Positions 26,727 to 35,498 of a stretch of DNA of 64,000 bases are shown in pieces. The stretch covers positions 3,382,501 through 3,446,500 of the forward strand of contig NZ_AP017295.1 of assembly GCF_001548375.1 (NCBI RefSeq), read 5' to 3'. Both the position numbers and the translations under genes were made by a program. The DNA is from Nostoc sp. NIES-3756 (GTDB lineage Bacteria > Cyanobacteriota > Cyanobacteriia > Cyanobacteriales > Nostocaceae). The notes beneath the pieces were generated by a model that had not been told where the DNA came from, ran no database searches, and saw only the letters and a list, made by a program, of their open reading frames with translations. How positions within the stretch are numbered: the stretch's first letter is position 1; each line of letters opens with the position of its first letter.

Positions 26727-28289
26727 TTAAAATCTAAAAGTAGTACGAACAGTACCAACAACAATACTCTCATTATTGGCGTTATGTTCGGGATTAGTAA
26801 TCACAAATAACCCAGGCGTAATCGAAATATTATCTGTCACCTGAAACCGATAAAAACCTTCTATATGTAAAGAAGTATCTCTATCAGCAATTAAACTACT
26901 ACTTGTAACTTTTGGTGGCATTCCTAAAATTAAACCAGCTAAATTTCCTTTACTTCCCAAATCAGGAAAAGCTAAACTCACAGCATAATTCACAATGTCT
27001 GCATTATCATTAGTAACTGGTGATTCGGCTTTGGTATAACCAACCCAACCAGATAAAACAAACTTTTGATTTATTTGCCAACTAGTTTCCAAACCAAATG
27101 AATTTGCTGTAGTTGCCACATTACCAAATGGACTTTGAGCTATTAAACTCCCTGTACTTCCCGTTAAATCAATTCCGCTTTTACCCACCCCTGCATAGTA
27201 ACTGTGTAAATAAGTAAAAGTAATACCTAAATTATCAACTGGTCGATAATATAAATGACCAAGCGCCGCAAAATTACCATTAAATAACCCATTTTTTTCT
27301 GTTGGAATAGCAGCATCATTAGCCATATAAGCAACAGCAAGCTGAGTTTTTTGATTCAACTGATAATTAATTCCTAAGCCTGTGCCGCTCATATTCCGTA
27401 AAATTGGGTTATACCGACCAAAACGTGAAACCGCACCACGACCACTACTCGCCAAAGGATTTATTGGTTCAGCAAAATCATTCAATTCCATTTCACTGAT
27501 AGCAATTGTTGTTTTGATGCTGTCACCAATAGGAAAAGAGTAATATACTTCATCTAAACCGATATCATTACCCGTATCTTCATCAAAACCCAAACGAGTC
27601 ATTATTGTCCCAGTAACACTGTCATCAAATTCAGGAATATTTCCTGACTCTAAGCGGACATTTAATTCATCTTTCCCGGTAAAGCTTGTCAGGAAATTTA
27701 ACCTTACGCGCTGGGAAAATATGATATTGCCATTTAAGCTGGAATTTGGCTCAACATCACTAGTATTTTCACCAATAATACTAGCAACAGCCATAATCGC
27801 TTCAGCTTCCAACTTGGTAGTTGGAGAGAATTGATTTGCTTCTATCTCAGATGTTGTATTTTCTAAATTACTTAAACGGCTGCTTAAGGTCGTTAACTCT
27901 GAGGCAAATTCAGTTTGCAGTTTCTGAATTACATCTAAATCTTCTTTAGTTAACAAACTGTTGTTAGTTGTAGAAATTAGTTCTTGTAATTTTGTTAAAC
28001 AAGTATTTAAACTGACAGCAAATTCATAACGTGTCATCTTCAGATTGCCACGATAAGTTCCGTTTTGATACCCAGCTATACAACCATATTTTTCAATGAG
28101 TGATTGTAAAGCTTGAAATGACCAGTCTGTAGATTGTACGTCAGATAGCTGGGAAACAGATGTTAATTGTGATATGTGTGATGAAGAAAATTCTTGCTGA
28201 TATTCTAAGGCTAAAATTGGTGTGCTAAGACAGGTTAAAACAAGGCTTAAGCTAGTTTTGAAAACTAAAAGCCTAAAGAGATTATTCAT
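26727..28289 (-). CDS. SLH-domain OprB-type outer-membrane porin
   Basis: This is a cyanobacterial outer-membrane porin with a signal peptide (hydrophobic run LLVFKTSLSLVLTCLSTPIL followed by ALEYQQ). A periplasmic SLH-type peptidoglycan-binding segment follows (about 40-100, DWSFQALQSLIEKYGCIAGY and FAVSLNTCL). Then comes a short coiled coil (about 100-140) and an OprB-like beta-barrel to the C-terminal VGTVRTTFRF ending in Phe. About 520 residues fits the family. I take the ATG at 28289 as start, since the upstream in-frame ATG at 28346 would add 19 residues before the signal peptide. Related proteins are annotated as carbohydrate-selective or iron-uptake porins; selectivity cannot be read here. 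It lies downstream of a PepSY-like lipoprotein and two-component genes on the same strand. Confidence 0.9.
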   Translation of the reverse strand: MNNLFRLLVFKTSLSLVLTCLSTPILALEYQQEFSSSHISQLTSVSQLSDVQSTDWSFQALQSLIEKYGCIAGYQNGTYRGNLKMTRYEFAVSLNTCLTKLQELISTTNNSLLTKEDLDVIQKLQTEFASELTTLSSRLSNLENTTSEIEANQFSPTTKLEAEAIMAVASIIGENTSDVEPNSSLNGNIIFSQRVRLNFLTSFTGKDELNVRLESGNIPEFDDSVTGTIMTRLGFDEDTGNDIGLDEVYYSFPIGDSIKTTIAISEMELNDFAEPINPLASSGRGAVSRFGRYNPILRNMSGTGLGINYQLNQKTQLAVAYMANDAAIPTEKNGLFNGNFAALGHLYYRPVDNLGITFTYLHSYYAGVGKSGIDLTGSTGSLIAQSPFGNVATTANSFGLETSWQINQKFVLSGWVGYTKAESPVTNDNADIVNYAVSLAFPDLGSKGNLAGLILGMPPKVTSSSLIADRDTSLHIEGFYRFQVTDNISITPGLFVITNPEHNANNESIVVGTVRTTFRF

Positions 28290-28394
28290 TTTTATGGCGA
28301 GAATAAACGATAGACAGACAAAGTTATTTATAAAATAAAATATCACGATTACATATAGTAAATCATGAGAAAACTTTCATTTATTTATTAGATA

Positions 28395-28862
28395 TTAATC
28401 CTCATATAAATCATTTTTGGTATTACCGCTACTATCAAAATATAATTCTTCTTCCGTTTCACCGTCTGTAATATCTACCTCATAAAATATACCTTGGGGT
28501 GTAAGTTCAATTTCATATTTTGTGATGATAAATTGAGGATACGCTTTTTTGATTCTTTTTAACACAGCATTAGGAAATTCTTTGGCTGTGACATAATATT
28601 CAGTTTCTAACCATTCCCCTGTTACTGAAAATTCTGCTTCGTATTCAATATTTTCTTGAGTAAAAATCGCTTCATAACCGTAGTGATGTATTTGCCAAGT
28701 ATGAGAAACATTAGGATACTTGGCTTTGAAAGCTGCTTTTACAGCTTGAGGAACTACTAATGGTTTTTGCTGACTTTGTAAATGACGACAAGCTACTAAG
28801 AATATTAAAAGCAATGCGCTACTTGCACCAGACATCATTGCTTTAATTTGTATCGCTTTCAT
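28395..28862 (-). CDS. PepSY-like (DUF2874-type) lipoprotein
   Basis: This small exported protein is about 155 residues from the ATG at 28862. The N-terminus is a lipoprotein signal (LLLIFLVAC with Cys as lipidation site). The rest has two PepSY-like alpha-beta repeats: VKAAFKAKYPNVSHTWQIHHYGYEAIF, then FSVTGEWLETEY. A second copy is VLKRIKKAYPQFIITKYEIE with FYEVDI, and the C-terminus is acidic. PepSY-like periplasmic proteins commonly sit beside two-component systems or metal/peptidase functions. This one lies 96 bp after the histidine kinase stop on the same strand and just upstream of the porin. A periplasmic modulator or ligand-binding role is inference. Confidence 0.8.
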   Translation of the reverse strand: MKAIQIKAMMSGASSALLLIFLVACRHLQSQQKPLVVPQAVKAAFKAKYPNVSHTWQIHHYGYEAIFTQENIEYEAEFSVTGEWLETEYYVTAKEFPNAVLKRIKKAYPQFIITKYEIELTPQGIFYEVDITDGETEEELYFDSSGNTKNDLYED

Positions 28863-28958
28863 TGAATCTAAATAGTTATACAAATCTAAAAACAGAATTT
28901 GATAAATATACTTTATTAAAACCTGATTATGTACTATTTTTTGAATTTTAAATTGATA

Positions 28959-30530
28959 TTACTTTTCTTTTTGATATGGTTCTACAGGTAAGATAATTGT
29001 AAATATAGCTCCTGCTCCCGGTTGACTCTTGAGGGTAACTTGTCCACCGTGAGCTTCTGCAATGGCTTGGACAATGGATAGCCCTAAACCTGCTCCTTCG
29101 GAACGACGGCGACTATTTGTTGCACGAGCAAAACGCTCAAAAATTCTTTGTTGGTCAGCCGGTGCAATACCTTCTCCTGTATCACGTATCCAAAAGCTAA
29201 CTTTACCTTGATGAATCATTGAACCAAGAGCGATTGTATCGGTATTGTTTGTATGTTGAGTAGCGTTTTGTGCCAAATTCATCACCGCCTGAGTAAGACG
29301 CTGACGGTCTGCGACTATTTTACCTTTAGCAGTGGCTTGGAGTTGCCAGTTGCGTTCATTTATGGTGGGGCGTAGCCCATCGCCTAAAACTCGAATTTTA
29401 GCGAATAATTCTTCAGTAAAAGTGCAAACATCAATTGTTTCTAACTGTAAAAAATCGGGTTGCTCTGCCTTTGCTAATAAAAGTAAATCATTAACAAAGC
29501 GGTTCATCCGTTCTAACTCATCCATTACTAAAGTTAGAGTTTCTTGTACTTCTTTCGGGTCATCTCCCATCAATTCTAAATGACCGCGAATGATAGTAAT
29601 TGGTGTTCGCAATTCATGTCCAGCATCGTTAATAAAATTACGCTGACTGATAAAAGCAGCTTGTAATCTATCCATCATTTCATTAAAGGTAGCTGCCAGT
29701 TCTGCAAGTTCCCCCTCACCATCGATAGTGATGCGTTGATTCAAATCTGTTTCGCTAATTTTACGAACAGTTTGGCTGAGTAAATTTAAGGGTGCAAGAA
29801 TCCTGCCTGATGCTAACCAAGCTAATACTAAAGCAAAAAGTAAGACAACTACACTCACTTCAGTAATTACTACAACAGCTTCTAATGCTTCTTGGCGTTC
29901 ACCTCCGGTAGCGTGGGCAATGACAAACACTCCCATGACTTCGCTGTTGATTTTTACAGGTTCAGCCATATAGATAATGCTATCAATTTTACTACCAGGA
30001 ATCTCTTTTTCTCCCTGCTTTGGTTGAGTTAGTTCTGCCCAATCTCGAATAATTTTTGAATCTATACTCAGTTCTTTGGGTCTGGCTCTAGGGCTAGATT
30101 TATAAAATTTACCTTGCCATAACATGATGAGAAAAGTATCATCTTCTGGCAGTTGATTTCCTAAAAAAGCATCCAAAAACTTTCTTAATTCTTCCTTTGT
30201 TTTTGGTGCTTTAATAAAGCGGTTATCATTTTCTATCAGCCGATCAATAGTTTCATTATCTTGGTCTAATTCGATATCATCAGAAAATAGGGTTTTCCCA
30301 CTAATTAATTGCTTGAATATCTGCATTTTTTCATTGACTTGCCGATGAACCCGACCATTGATACGTGCATATAAAACTTCACGGAATGCCGGAACAAAGA
30401 CTACAAAAATGAAGCATAAAATTAAGGCATAACCAAATAGAATCCGGTTACGGGTAGCCCAAAAAAAGCCTCTACTACCTTTTTGAAATATTTTTGTTAT
30501 TTGTGGTTTATGAGTTTGATTTTTACGCAT
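28959..30530 (-). CDS. Sensor histidine kinase (HAMP-HisKA-HATPase)
   Basis: This 523-residue membrane sensor kinase has a first membrane helix at about 30-52 (RILFGYALILCFIFVVFVPA). An extracytoplasmic sensor region follows (about 53-220), rich in charged residues with no named domain that I recognise. A second helix lies at about 222-245, then HAMP. HisKA carries the phosphoacceptor in FINDAGHELRTPITII. The ATPase has N-box NLAQNATQHT, G1 WIRDTGEGIAP and G2 GAGLGLSIVQAIAEAHGG. It follows the response regulator gene by 10 bp on the same strand, so the two form an operon with the regulator first. The signal is unknown. The downstream PepSY-like lipoprotein could modulate it. Confidence 0.95.
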   Translation of the reverse strand: MRKNQTHKPQITKIFQKGSRGFFWATRNRILFGYALILCFIFVVFVPAFREVLYARINGRVHRQVNEKMQIFKQLISGKTLFSDDIELDQDNETIDRLIENDNRFIKAPKTKEELRKFLDAFLGNQLPEDDTFLIMLWQGKFYKSSPRARPKELSIDSKIIRDWAELTQPKQGEKEIPGSKIDSIIYMAEPVKINSEVMGVFVIAHATGGERQEALEAVVVITEVSVVVLLFALVLAWLASGRILAPLNLLSQTVRKISETDLNQRITIDGEGELAELAATFNEMMDRLQAAFISQRNFINDAGHELRTPITIIRGHLELMGDDPKEVQETLTLVMDELERMNRFVNDLLLLAKAEQPDFLQLETIDVCTFTEELFAKIRVLGDGLRPTINERNWQLQATAKGKIVADRQRLTQAVMNLAQNATQHTNNTDTIALGSMIHQGKVSFWIRDTGEGIAPADQQRIFERFARATNSRRRSEGAGLGLSIVQAIAEAHGGQVTLKSQPGAGAIFTIILPVEPYQKEK

Positions 30531-30540
30531 TTATAATAAT

Positions 30541-31209
30541 TCAATTTCGGAGGCGATAACCCATACCTCGAACAGTTTCAATTAAGTCACTGCCTAATTT
30601 TTTTCGTAAATAACCAACATAAACATCAACAATATTAGAGCATGGATCGTAGTCATAACCCCATACTCTATCTAATAATTGCTCACGGCTCAAGACTTGT
30701 CCAGGATGGCGAAAGAAGGTTTCTGCTAGTGTAAATTCTCTTGCGGGGAGTTCGATGGTGTTTTGACCTACTTTTACTTTACGCGATCGCAAGTCTAAAA
30801 CCACATCCCCCACCTTAAGTACAATTTCTTCCATAGTTTGGCTACTACCGCTATGACGTAACCTAGCTTTTACACGTAATAGCAACTCTTCAAACCGGAA
30901 AGGCTTAGTTACGTAGTCATCTGCACCACCTTCAAACCCTGCTACTTTATCTTTAATATCATCACGAGCAGTCAAAATAATCACAGGGAAATTTTCACCT
31001 TGTCCGCGTATTTCTTCTAATACATCTAAGCCATCTTTACCAGGAAGACCTAAATCCAAAATCATCAAGTCAAACCCGCTACTTAATGCCATATTAGTAG
31101 CAGAGTGAGCATCTGATGCTACAGCCGTTATAAAACCATGAGAACGCAGTCCCTTTTCAATAAAAGCTGCTATGCGGGGTTCATCTTCCGCGATGAGGAT
31201 TCGATTCAT
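30541..31209 (-). CDS. OmpR/PhoB-family response regulator
   Basis: This two-component transcription factor has 222 residues from the ATG at 31209, which has AGAGG about nine bases upstream. I reject the TTG at 31218. The receiver domain (1-120) has the acidic pair AEDE, phospho-acceptor Asp in LMILDLGLPG, Thr in LTARDD and Lys in VTKPF. The C-terminal winged helix (about 130-222) has LPAREFTLAETFFRHPG, VWGYDYDPCSNIVDVYVGYLR and ETVRGMGYRL. It is the cognate of the histidine kinase 10 bp downstream. The likely regulon includes its own operon and possibly the porin/PepSY genes further down; that is inferred from position only. Confidence 0.95.
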   Translation of the reverse strand: MNRILIAEDEPRIAAFIEKGLRSHGFITAVASDAHSATNMALSSGFDLMILDLGLPGKDGLDVLEEIRGQGENFPVIILTARDDIKDKVAGFEGGADDYVTKPFRFEELLLRVKARLRHSGSSQTMEEIVLKVGDVVLDLRSRKVKVGQNTIELPAREFTLAETFFRHPGQVLSREQLLDRVWGYDYDPCSNIVDVYVGYLRKKLGSDLIETVRGMGYRLRN

Positions 31210-31465
31210 GCGATGCAACCTCTGCTGGTGGTTCTAAAGGTAAGACAACTTTAAGGAGGTAAGAGGGAGGAGCGTTGTAGCTTATTTACTTTTCTTAACA
31301 TAATTTGTAGATCGCATCGCTACGTATAGAAGCATGACGTATTTTTAATCTATAGGATAAGATTTAATGGAAGATTTGTGTAATAACTAGTACCCAATAG
31401 CTTAGGCTAAAATATAGCGCTTTAAATTTGTTTGCATATAGCCGCTTAATCATCATAGTGTCGTA

Positions 31466-32164
31466 ATGGAAGACCGATATAGCTTGCAGTCGCCTACTAA
31501 TCCTTGGATGATCTCGGCTCCCTTTTTTCAAGGGCTACCAGAAACTGCTGTAGAAATAGCTCTCAATCATATTGTTACACGTACACACCCAGCCAATCAG
31601 GTTATTCTACTAGAAAATGACTGGGGCGGAGCTGTATATTTTATAGTTGAAGGTTGGGTAAAAATCCGTACTTACAATTTAGAAGGAAAAGAGGTCACAC
31701 TCAATATTCTTGGTACAGGAGAATTATTTGGGGAAATGGCAGCCTTAGATGAAGTACCCCGTTCTACGGATGTGATCACTCTAACTACTACCGTAATTAG
31801 TAGTATGCCTTCCCAAGATTTTATCAAGTTGCTGCACACAGAACCTTTAGCGGGTGTGCGTTTATCACAATTGATGGCTCGGCGCTTACGTCAAGTCAAT
31901 CGGCGGTTGCGGTTGCGAGAATCTGATAGTCAATCTCGGGTGGCAGATACTTTGCTATTTTTGGCAGAAGGTCAAGGAAAACGGGGGCAAACAGGAACCG
32001 AAATTCCTAATTTACCTCATCGTGAACTAAGCAGTTTGAGTGGTCTAGCACGGGAAACTGTCACTAGGGTCTTGACAAGGTTAGAAAAAAAAGGCTTGAT
32101 TAAGCGAGATCAAGACACTATTTGTATCCCTGATTTGTCAGCCTTAGAAAAGATGTTAATCTAA
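31466..32164 (+). CDS. Crp/Fnr-family transcriptional regulator
   Basis: This 232-residue regulator has an N-terminal cyclic-nucleotide-binding-type beta barrel (about 20-130; GGAVYFIVEGWVKI, NILGTGELFGEMAALDEVPRS, in the position of the phosphate-binding cassette). A dimerisation helix (LAGVRLSQLMARRLRQVNRR) and a C-terminal Crp-type helix-turn-helix (LSSLSGLARETVTRVLTRLEKKGLI) follow. The cassette has GELFGEMAALDEVPRS, fairly close to cAMP binders, so ligand binding is possible but unproven. It is not NtcA. A DUF2232 membrane-protein gene starts 12 bp after its stop on the same strand, so the two are probably one transcript. The targets are unknown. Confidence 0.92.
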   Translation: MEDRYSLQSPTNPWMISAPFFQGLPETAVEIALNHIVTRTHPANQVILLENDWGGAVYFIVEGWVKIRTYNLEGKEVTLNILGTGELFGEMAALDEVPRSTDVITLTTTVISSMPSQDFIKLLHTEPLAGVRLSQLMARRLRQVNRRLRLRESDSQSRVADTLLFLAEGQGKRGQTGTEIPNLPHRELSSLSGLARETVTRVLTRLEKKGLIKRDQDTICIPDLSALEKMLI

Positions 32165-32176
32165 TCAGTTTCCCCG

Positions 32177-32920
32177 ATGAGTATTTTAGATTCTCTGCCA
32201 GATGAGCCAGAGGAAGATAAATCCCCTGAATCTCCAACCCCAAATCACTCAAAATCAGATACACCAGAACCAAAGCAAAACACCTTGCTATCTCCCCAAT
32301 TGAAAGTTGATGCTCCCTTAAGGATGGTAGAGACGGCTTTCTTAGCAAGTACCGCTAGCTTAATTTGGTTTATCAATTTTTACTTTCCCCTTGGCCCGGT
32401 GTTGCGGATATTTTTCCCCATACCTATCGCTTTAGTTTACCTACGTTGGGGTAAACGAGCGGCATGGATGGCGGCTGTGACTTCTGGTTTACTGTTGTCT
32501 GTGCTGATGGGGCCAGTCCGTAGTCTATTGTTTGTCATGCCTTTTGCCTTTATGGGTGTGTTACTCGGTGCAGCATGGTATCGTCGCACTCCTTGGATTG
32601 TTTCAATTATCTTGGGTACGCTATTAGGCACTTTAGGAGTCTTTTTCCGGTTGTGGTTATTGTCGGTTTTGTCGGGGGAAGACCTATGGATTTATTTGAT
32701 TACCCAAGTAACAGAACTGATAGAGTGGATATTCTTGAAGCTGGGATTGTTAAATACTCCTAGTGTATTTTTAATTCAGCTTGGGGCAGTAGCATTAATT
32801 GTCATCAATAACTTTATTTATCTATTTGTCGTACACTTAGCTGCTTTGCTACTTTTAGACCGTTTAGGCAATCCCATTCCTCGTCCTCCCCATTGGGTAC
32901 AAGTTTTGATGGATTATTAA
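32177..32920 (+). CDS. DUF2232 family multi-pass membrane protein
   Basis: The 247-residue product begins with an acidic, Pro/Ser-rich cytoplasmic segment (1-48). Then come about six hydrophobic helices: ASLIWFINFYFPLGPVL, VTSGLLLSVLMGPV, FVMPFAFMGVLLGAAW, IVSIILGTLLGTLGVFF, VFLIQLGAVALIVINNFIYL and a last helix to about 235. The motif PIALVYLRWGKRAA is typical of the DUF2232/YybS-like family found in cyanobacteria and plastids. Members resemble small-molecule transporter membrane components (S-component-like), but the substrate is unknown. It follows the Crp-type regulator gene by 12 bp and probably shares its transcript. Confidence 0.82.
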   Translation: MSILDSLPDEPEEDKSPESPTPNHSKSDTPEPKQNTLLSPQLKVDAPLRMVETAFLASTASLIWFINFYFPLGPVLRIFFPIPIALVYLRWGKRAAWMAAVTSGLLLSVLMGPVRSLLFVMPFAFMGVLLGAAWYRRTPWIVSIILGTLLGTLGVFFRLWLLSVLSGEDLWIYLITQVTELIEWIFLKLGLLNTPSVFLIQLGAVALIVINNFIYLFVVHLAALLLLDRLGNPIPRPPHWVQVLMDY

Positions 32921-32924
32921 GGTT

Positions 32925-33024
32925 TAGTCAATAGTCCATAGTCAATAGTCCATAGTCCAAAGTCTAGAATGTAGAACTGTTGACTGTTGACTAATGACTA
33001 ATGACCAATGACTAATGACTAATG
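32925..33024. repeat. Heptamer repeat array running into the cobT start codon
   Basis: AGTCAAT/AGTCCAT words change into GACTAAT/GACCAAT units from about 32990. The final unit TGACTAATG supplies the ATG at 33022-33024 that starts cobT. No ribosome binding site is present. Confidence 0.85.
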
Positions 33025-34209
33025 ATCAACATTTATACTCAAATTGAACAGGGTGAAGCTTGGTTGCAACGATATAGCGATCGCTCACCTCTATTTAGCT
33101 GTATTCTCGGTTTTACGGAAACTGGGTTAATTCCTGGCATTTCGGCGGCAGGTCTGACTCCAGAGGATCGGAAGTACACAGCCTGCGCTGATGCTGAGTT
33201 TTTATACTACGGTGCAGCATATCAACCTCAATATCCTCTCCCACCACTAACAGCAGGTGCATCACCTGTTCTTATTTCCCGTGCCGTGGTGGAAGAACTC
33301 AATATTCCCGTTTATTTATTTAACGCTGGGTTAATTCAGTCACCCGCTATACCAGCGATTGATTTAGGTGGTTGTGCTGCTAAGTGTTTGAGTACAGGCG
33401 CAGCAATGGAACTAACCACTGTACACCATTTGTTTGAGCAAGGTTTGCTTTGGGGCGATCGCTTGGCTACTCAAGTTCCCCAAGGATACGTAATTCTCAG
33501 TGAATGTGTTGTTGGCGGTACGACAACCGCTTTGGCAATTTTAACTGGCTTAGGCATAGACGCAGCAGGCAAAGTCAACAGCAGTCATCCAGTTTGTAAC
33601 CATGAGCAGAAATGGCAAGTGGTGCAGGAGGGGTTGAGGAGATGGAGGGATGAGGGAGATGAGGGAGATGAGGGAGATGAGGTAGTTAGAGTTTCTTCCC
33701 CATCTCCCCCCTCCCAAGTTGACCCGCTCAAGCTAGTGGCGGCAGTTGGCGATCCCATGCAGGTGGTTGTGGCGGGGATGGCGATCGCAGCTAGTCGCAG
33801 TTGTGGTGTGATGTTGGCTGGGGGTACGCAAATGTTAGCGGTTTATGCGTTGGCGAGTGCGATCGCTCAAACCTACGATTTATCCTGGGAACCTACAGCC
33901 GTGGTCGTAGCCACAACCCGATGGGTAGCCGAAGACTCTACAGGCAGCACTGTAGAATTAGCCTTGAACATAGGTAAAAACAGCCAATATCCTCAAATGA
34001 CAGTTCCCACCCTCTTAGCTACCCAATTAAGCTTTGCTAATTCTCGTTATCCCCAACTCCAAGCCTATGAAAAAGGCTTTGTGAAAGAAGGTGTAGGTGC
34101 TGGTGCTGCCTGCATAGCCGCTAATCTTTACAAAAATTGGCAACAAAATCAACTTCTACAAGCCATTGAAAGCCAACTTCAATGGTTGGAAAAGGGGAGT
34201 GGGGAGTAG
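33022..34209 (+). CDS. cobT: CobT-type nicotinate-nucleotide:dimethylbenzimidazole phosphoribosyltransferase family protein
   Basis: This protein belongs to the CobT-related family found in cyanobacteria and archaea, which activates the lower base of cobamides. Conserved stretches include GFTETGLIPGISAAGLTPEDRKYTACADAEFL, LTAGASPVLISRAV, GECVVGGTTTALAIL (here SECVVGGTTTA) and LVAAVGDPMQ with GVMLAGGTQM. The length of 395 includes a non-family insertion at about residues 205-232. There, three copies of a 9-bp repeat encode DEGDEGDEG followed by a Ser/Pro-rich piece. The reading frame is kept, and both sides align with the family, so the enzyme is probably still made. The start ATG comes from the upstream heptamer array. 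It stands alone between repeat arrays; no other cobalamin gene is near. Confidence 0.85.
   Translation: MINIYTQIEQGEAWLQRYSDRSPLFSCILGFTETGLIPGISAAGLTPEDRKYTACADAEFLYYGAAYQPQYPLPPLTAGASPVLISRAVVEELNIPVYLFNAGLIQSPAIPAIDLGGCAAKCLSTGAAMELTTVHHLFEQGLLWGDRLATQVPQGYVILSECVVGGTTTALAILTGLGIDAAGKVNSSHPVCNHEQKWQVVQEGLRRWRDEGDEGDEGDEVVRVSSPSPPSQVDPLKLVAAVGDPMQVVVAGMAIAASRSCGVMLAGGTQMLAVYALASAIAQTYDLSWEPTAVVVATTRWVAEDSTGSTVELALNIGKNSQYPQMTVPTLLATQLSFANSRYPQLQAYEKGFVKEGVGAGAACIAANLYKNWQQNQLLQAIESQLQWLEKGSGE
33649..33682. repeat. 9-bp tandem repeat translated within cobT
   Basis: GATGAGGGA at 33649-33657, 33658-33666 and 33667-33675, plus a partial fourth copy. It encodes repeating Asp-Glu-Gly. The same word forms the core of the intergenic 18-bp repeat at 9198-9251. 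Confidence 0.9.
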
Positions 34210-34336
34210 GGAGTGGAGAGTGGGGGGAGAGAAGGAAGCAGGGGGCAAGGGTGAGAAACTTTTCCCTATGCTCCCTGCCTCCTGCCTACGGACTGTTGAC
34301 TGTTGACTGTTGACTATGGACTAATGACTAATGACC
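34199..34336. repeat. Mixed short tandem repeats after cobT
   Basis: GGGAGTA/GGAGTGG words (34199-34225), then GACTGTT copies and ATGACTA units (about 34290-34336). They occupy most of the gap between cobT and the convergent gene. Confidence 0.75.
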
Positions 34337-34337
34337 A

Positions 34338-34371
34338 AAATCAAAAATACCGGACTCAGAAAGATTCCGGT
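34338..34371 (-). terminator. Rho-independent-like terminator of the coiled-coil protein gene
   Basis: On the minus strand the stem ACCGGA / TCCGGT (34371-34349) is followed by ATTTTTGATTTT. It begins 33 bp after the stop codon of the gene ending at 34404, so it fits an intrinsic terminator of that gene. Confidence 0.6.
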
Positions 34372-34403
34372 AAGCGTTGAAAGACTGACTTTTGACTAAT
34401 TTG

Positions 34404-34778
34404 CTAGTGGATTCTCTCTCTGAGTAATTGTTCTTCTAAAGCAGCGATACGATTGTAGGCTGCGGTTAATTGTGCTGTTAGTCGTTGTATTTGAATTTCT
34501 GGTGATAATATTTTTTCTCCATTTTGACGACTCATATCTAGATAAACGCCGTCAGTTAAAACATCTTTATGCTCTAGTTCTTGATTAAAACCGATATGTC
34601 CTTTGAAATGGTAGTTGCTAGTCTCACTATTTTCCAGATAATTTTCTTTTGCTTCTGTTCTGGCTAAGGAACATTCCGAAAAAGCTTGAGCAACTTTTAC
34701 GTCAAGCCGCTCAATAACCTGGTAGAGGGCATCCAGCTTATGACTCAAAGTCAGGATCTGTTGTTGTAATGACTCCAT
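34404..34778 (-). CDS. Small coiled-coil protein of unknown function
   Basis: The 124-residue product has a coiled-coil N-terminus (about 3-50, QQQILTLSHKLDALYQVIER), a polar middle (50-90) and a second coiled coil (about 95-120, IQRLTAQLTAAYNRIAALEE). It has no signal peptide and no membrane segment. I recognise no family. The ATG at 34778 starts the frame. The middle contains SNYHFKGHIGFNQELEHKD, which is unlikely to arise by chance in a coiled coil and may be a short binding segment. A terminator-like hairpin follows the stop. The 700 bp upstream are empty, so it has its own promoter. Confidence 0.7.
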   Translation of the reverse strand: MESLQQQILTLSHKLDALYQVIERLDVKVAQAFSECSLARTEAKENYLENSETSNYHFKGHIGFNQELEHKDVLTDGVYLDMSRQNGEKILSPEIQIQRLTAQLTAAYNRIAALEEQLLRERIH

Positions 34779-35498
34779 TTAATACCCTCGTCCGCACATT
34801 TTCTCTATGTTATTCAATTTACTGCCGATGTTAAATATACTTATGAATTATTTAATGATTCAAATTTTCCTTTGAAAAATGAAACATAGTTATTTATTTA
34901 TAAATAAAATTCAATAATTTATATGACCTTTGCTCATTTTTTAATTAAAAAATGTTAATCAAAAATCTATTGTGACCGCAAAAGCGCTCTGTGTAAGGTT
35001 TCTATTTACCGAATATAACAAGCTAAGTGTCAAATAATTTAGATAAACAATTTTATCTAACCAATATTTATAGATAATATTGCTTAGATTGTATTAATAA
35101 ACACTTTATGTTGTTGATGATAAATTTGAACTATGAGCAAACCATAACAATTTTCCATCTGCTGTTAATTGGATTTGTAGAAACCGCTTGAGAGGTAAGA
35201 TAAGTCCCATAAATTAATTGATATTTCAAAAAAATGAAAATCATGCTCGACAATAAGTAACTATGTGTCTATGCTGACCCACTGAAGTGAATAAAAGTCT
35301 TCTATAAAAAGAATTAATTTGACGCTATATTCGTTGCATTTATCAAAATCAAGCCTATTTCCAGAGTTTACTCTTTCCTATCTTCCTTTAAGGTAGATAC
35401 AGCACTTTTCATCTGCATGAGTACACTCTAACCTCTGCCCCCTGTAAAACTTGACGGCATCCACCTAAAAACGCTGTTTTATGTATAAACTTAAAGTA
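34779..35498. other. AT-rich intergenic region without visible features
   Basis: About 720 bp between the divergent coiled-coil and solute-binding protein genes. I see no open frame of note, no heptamer array and no clear hairpin. Promoters for both genes must lie here. A small RNA gene cannot be excluded from sequence alone. Confidence 0.5.
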
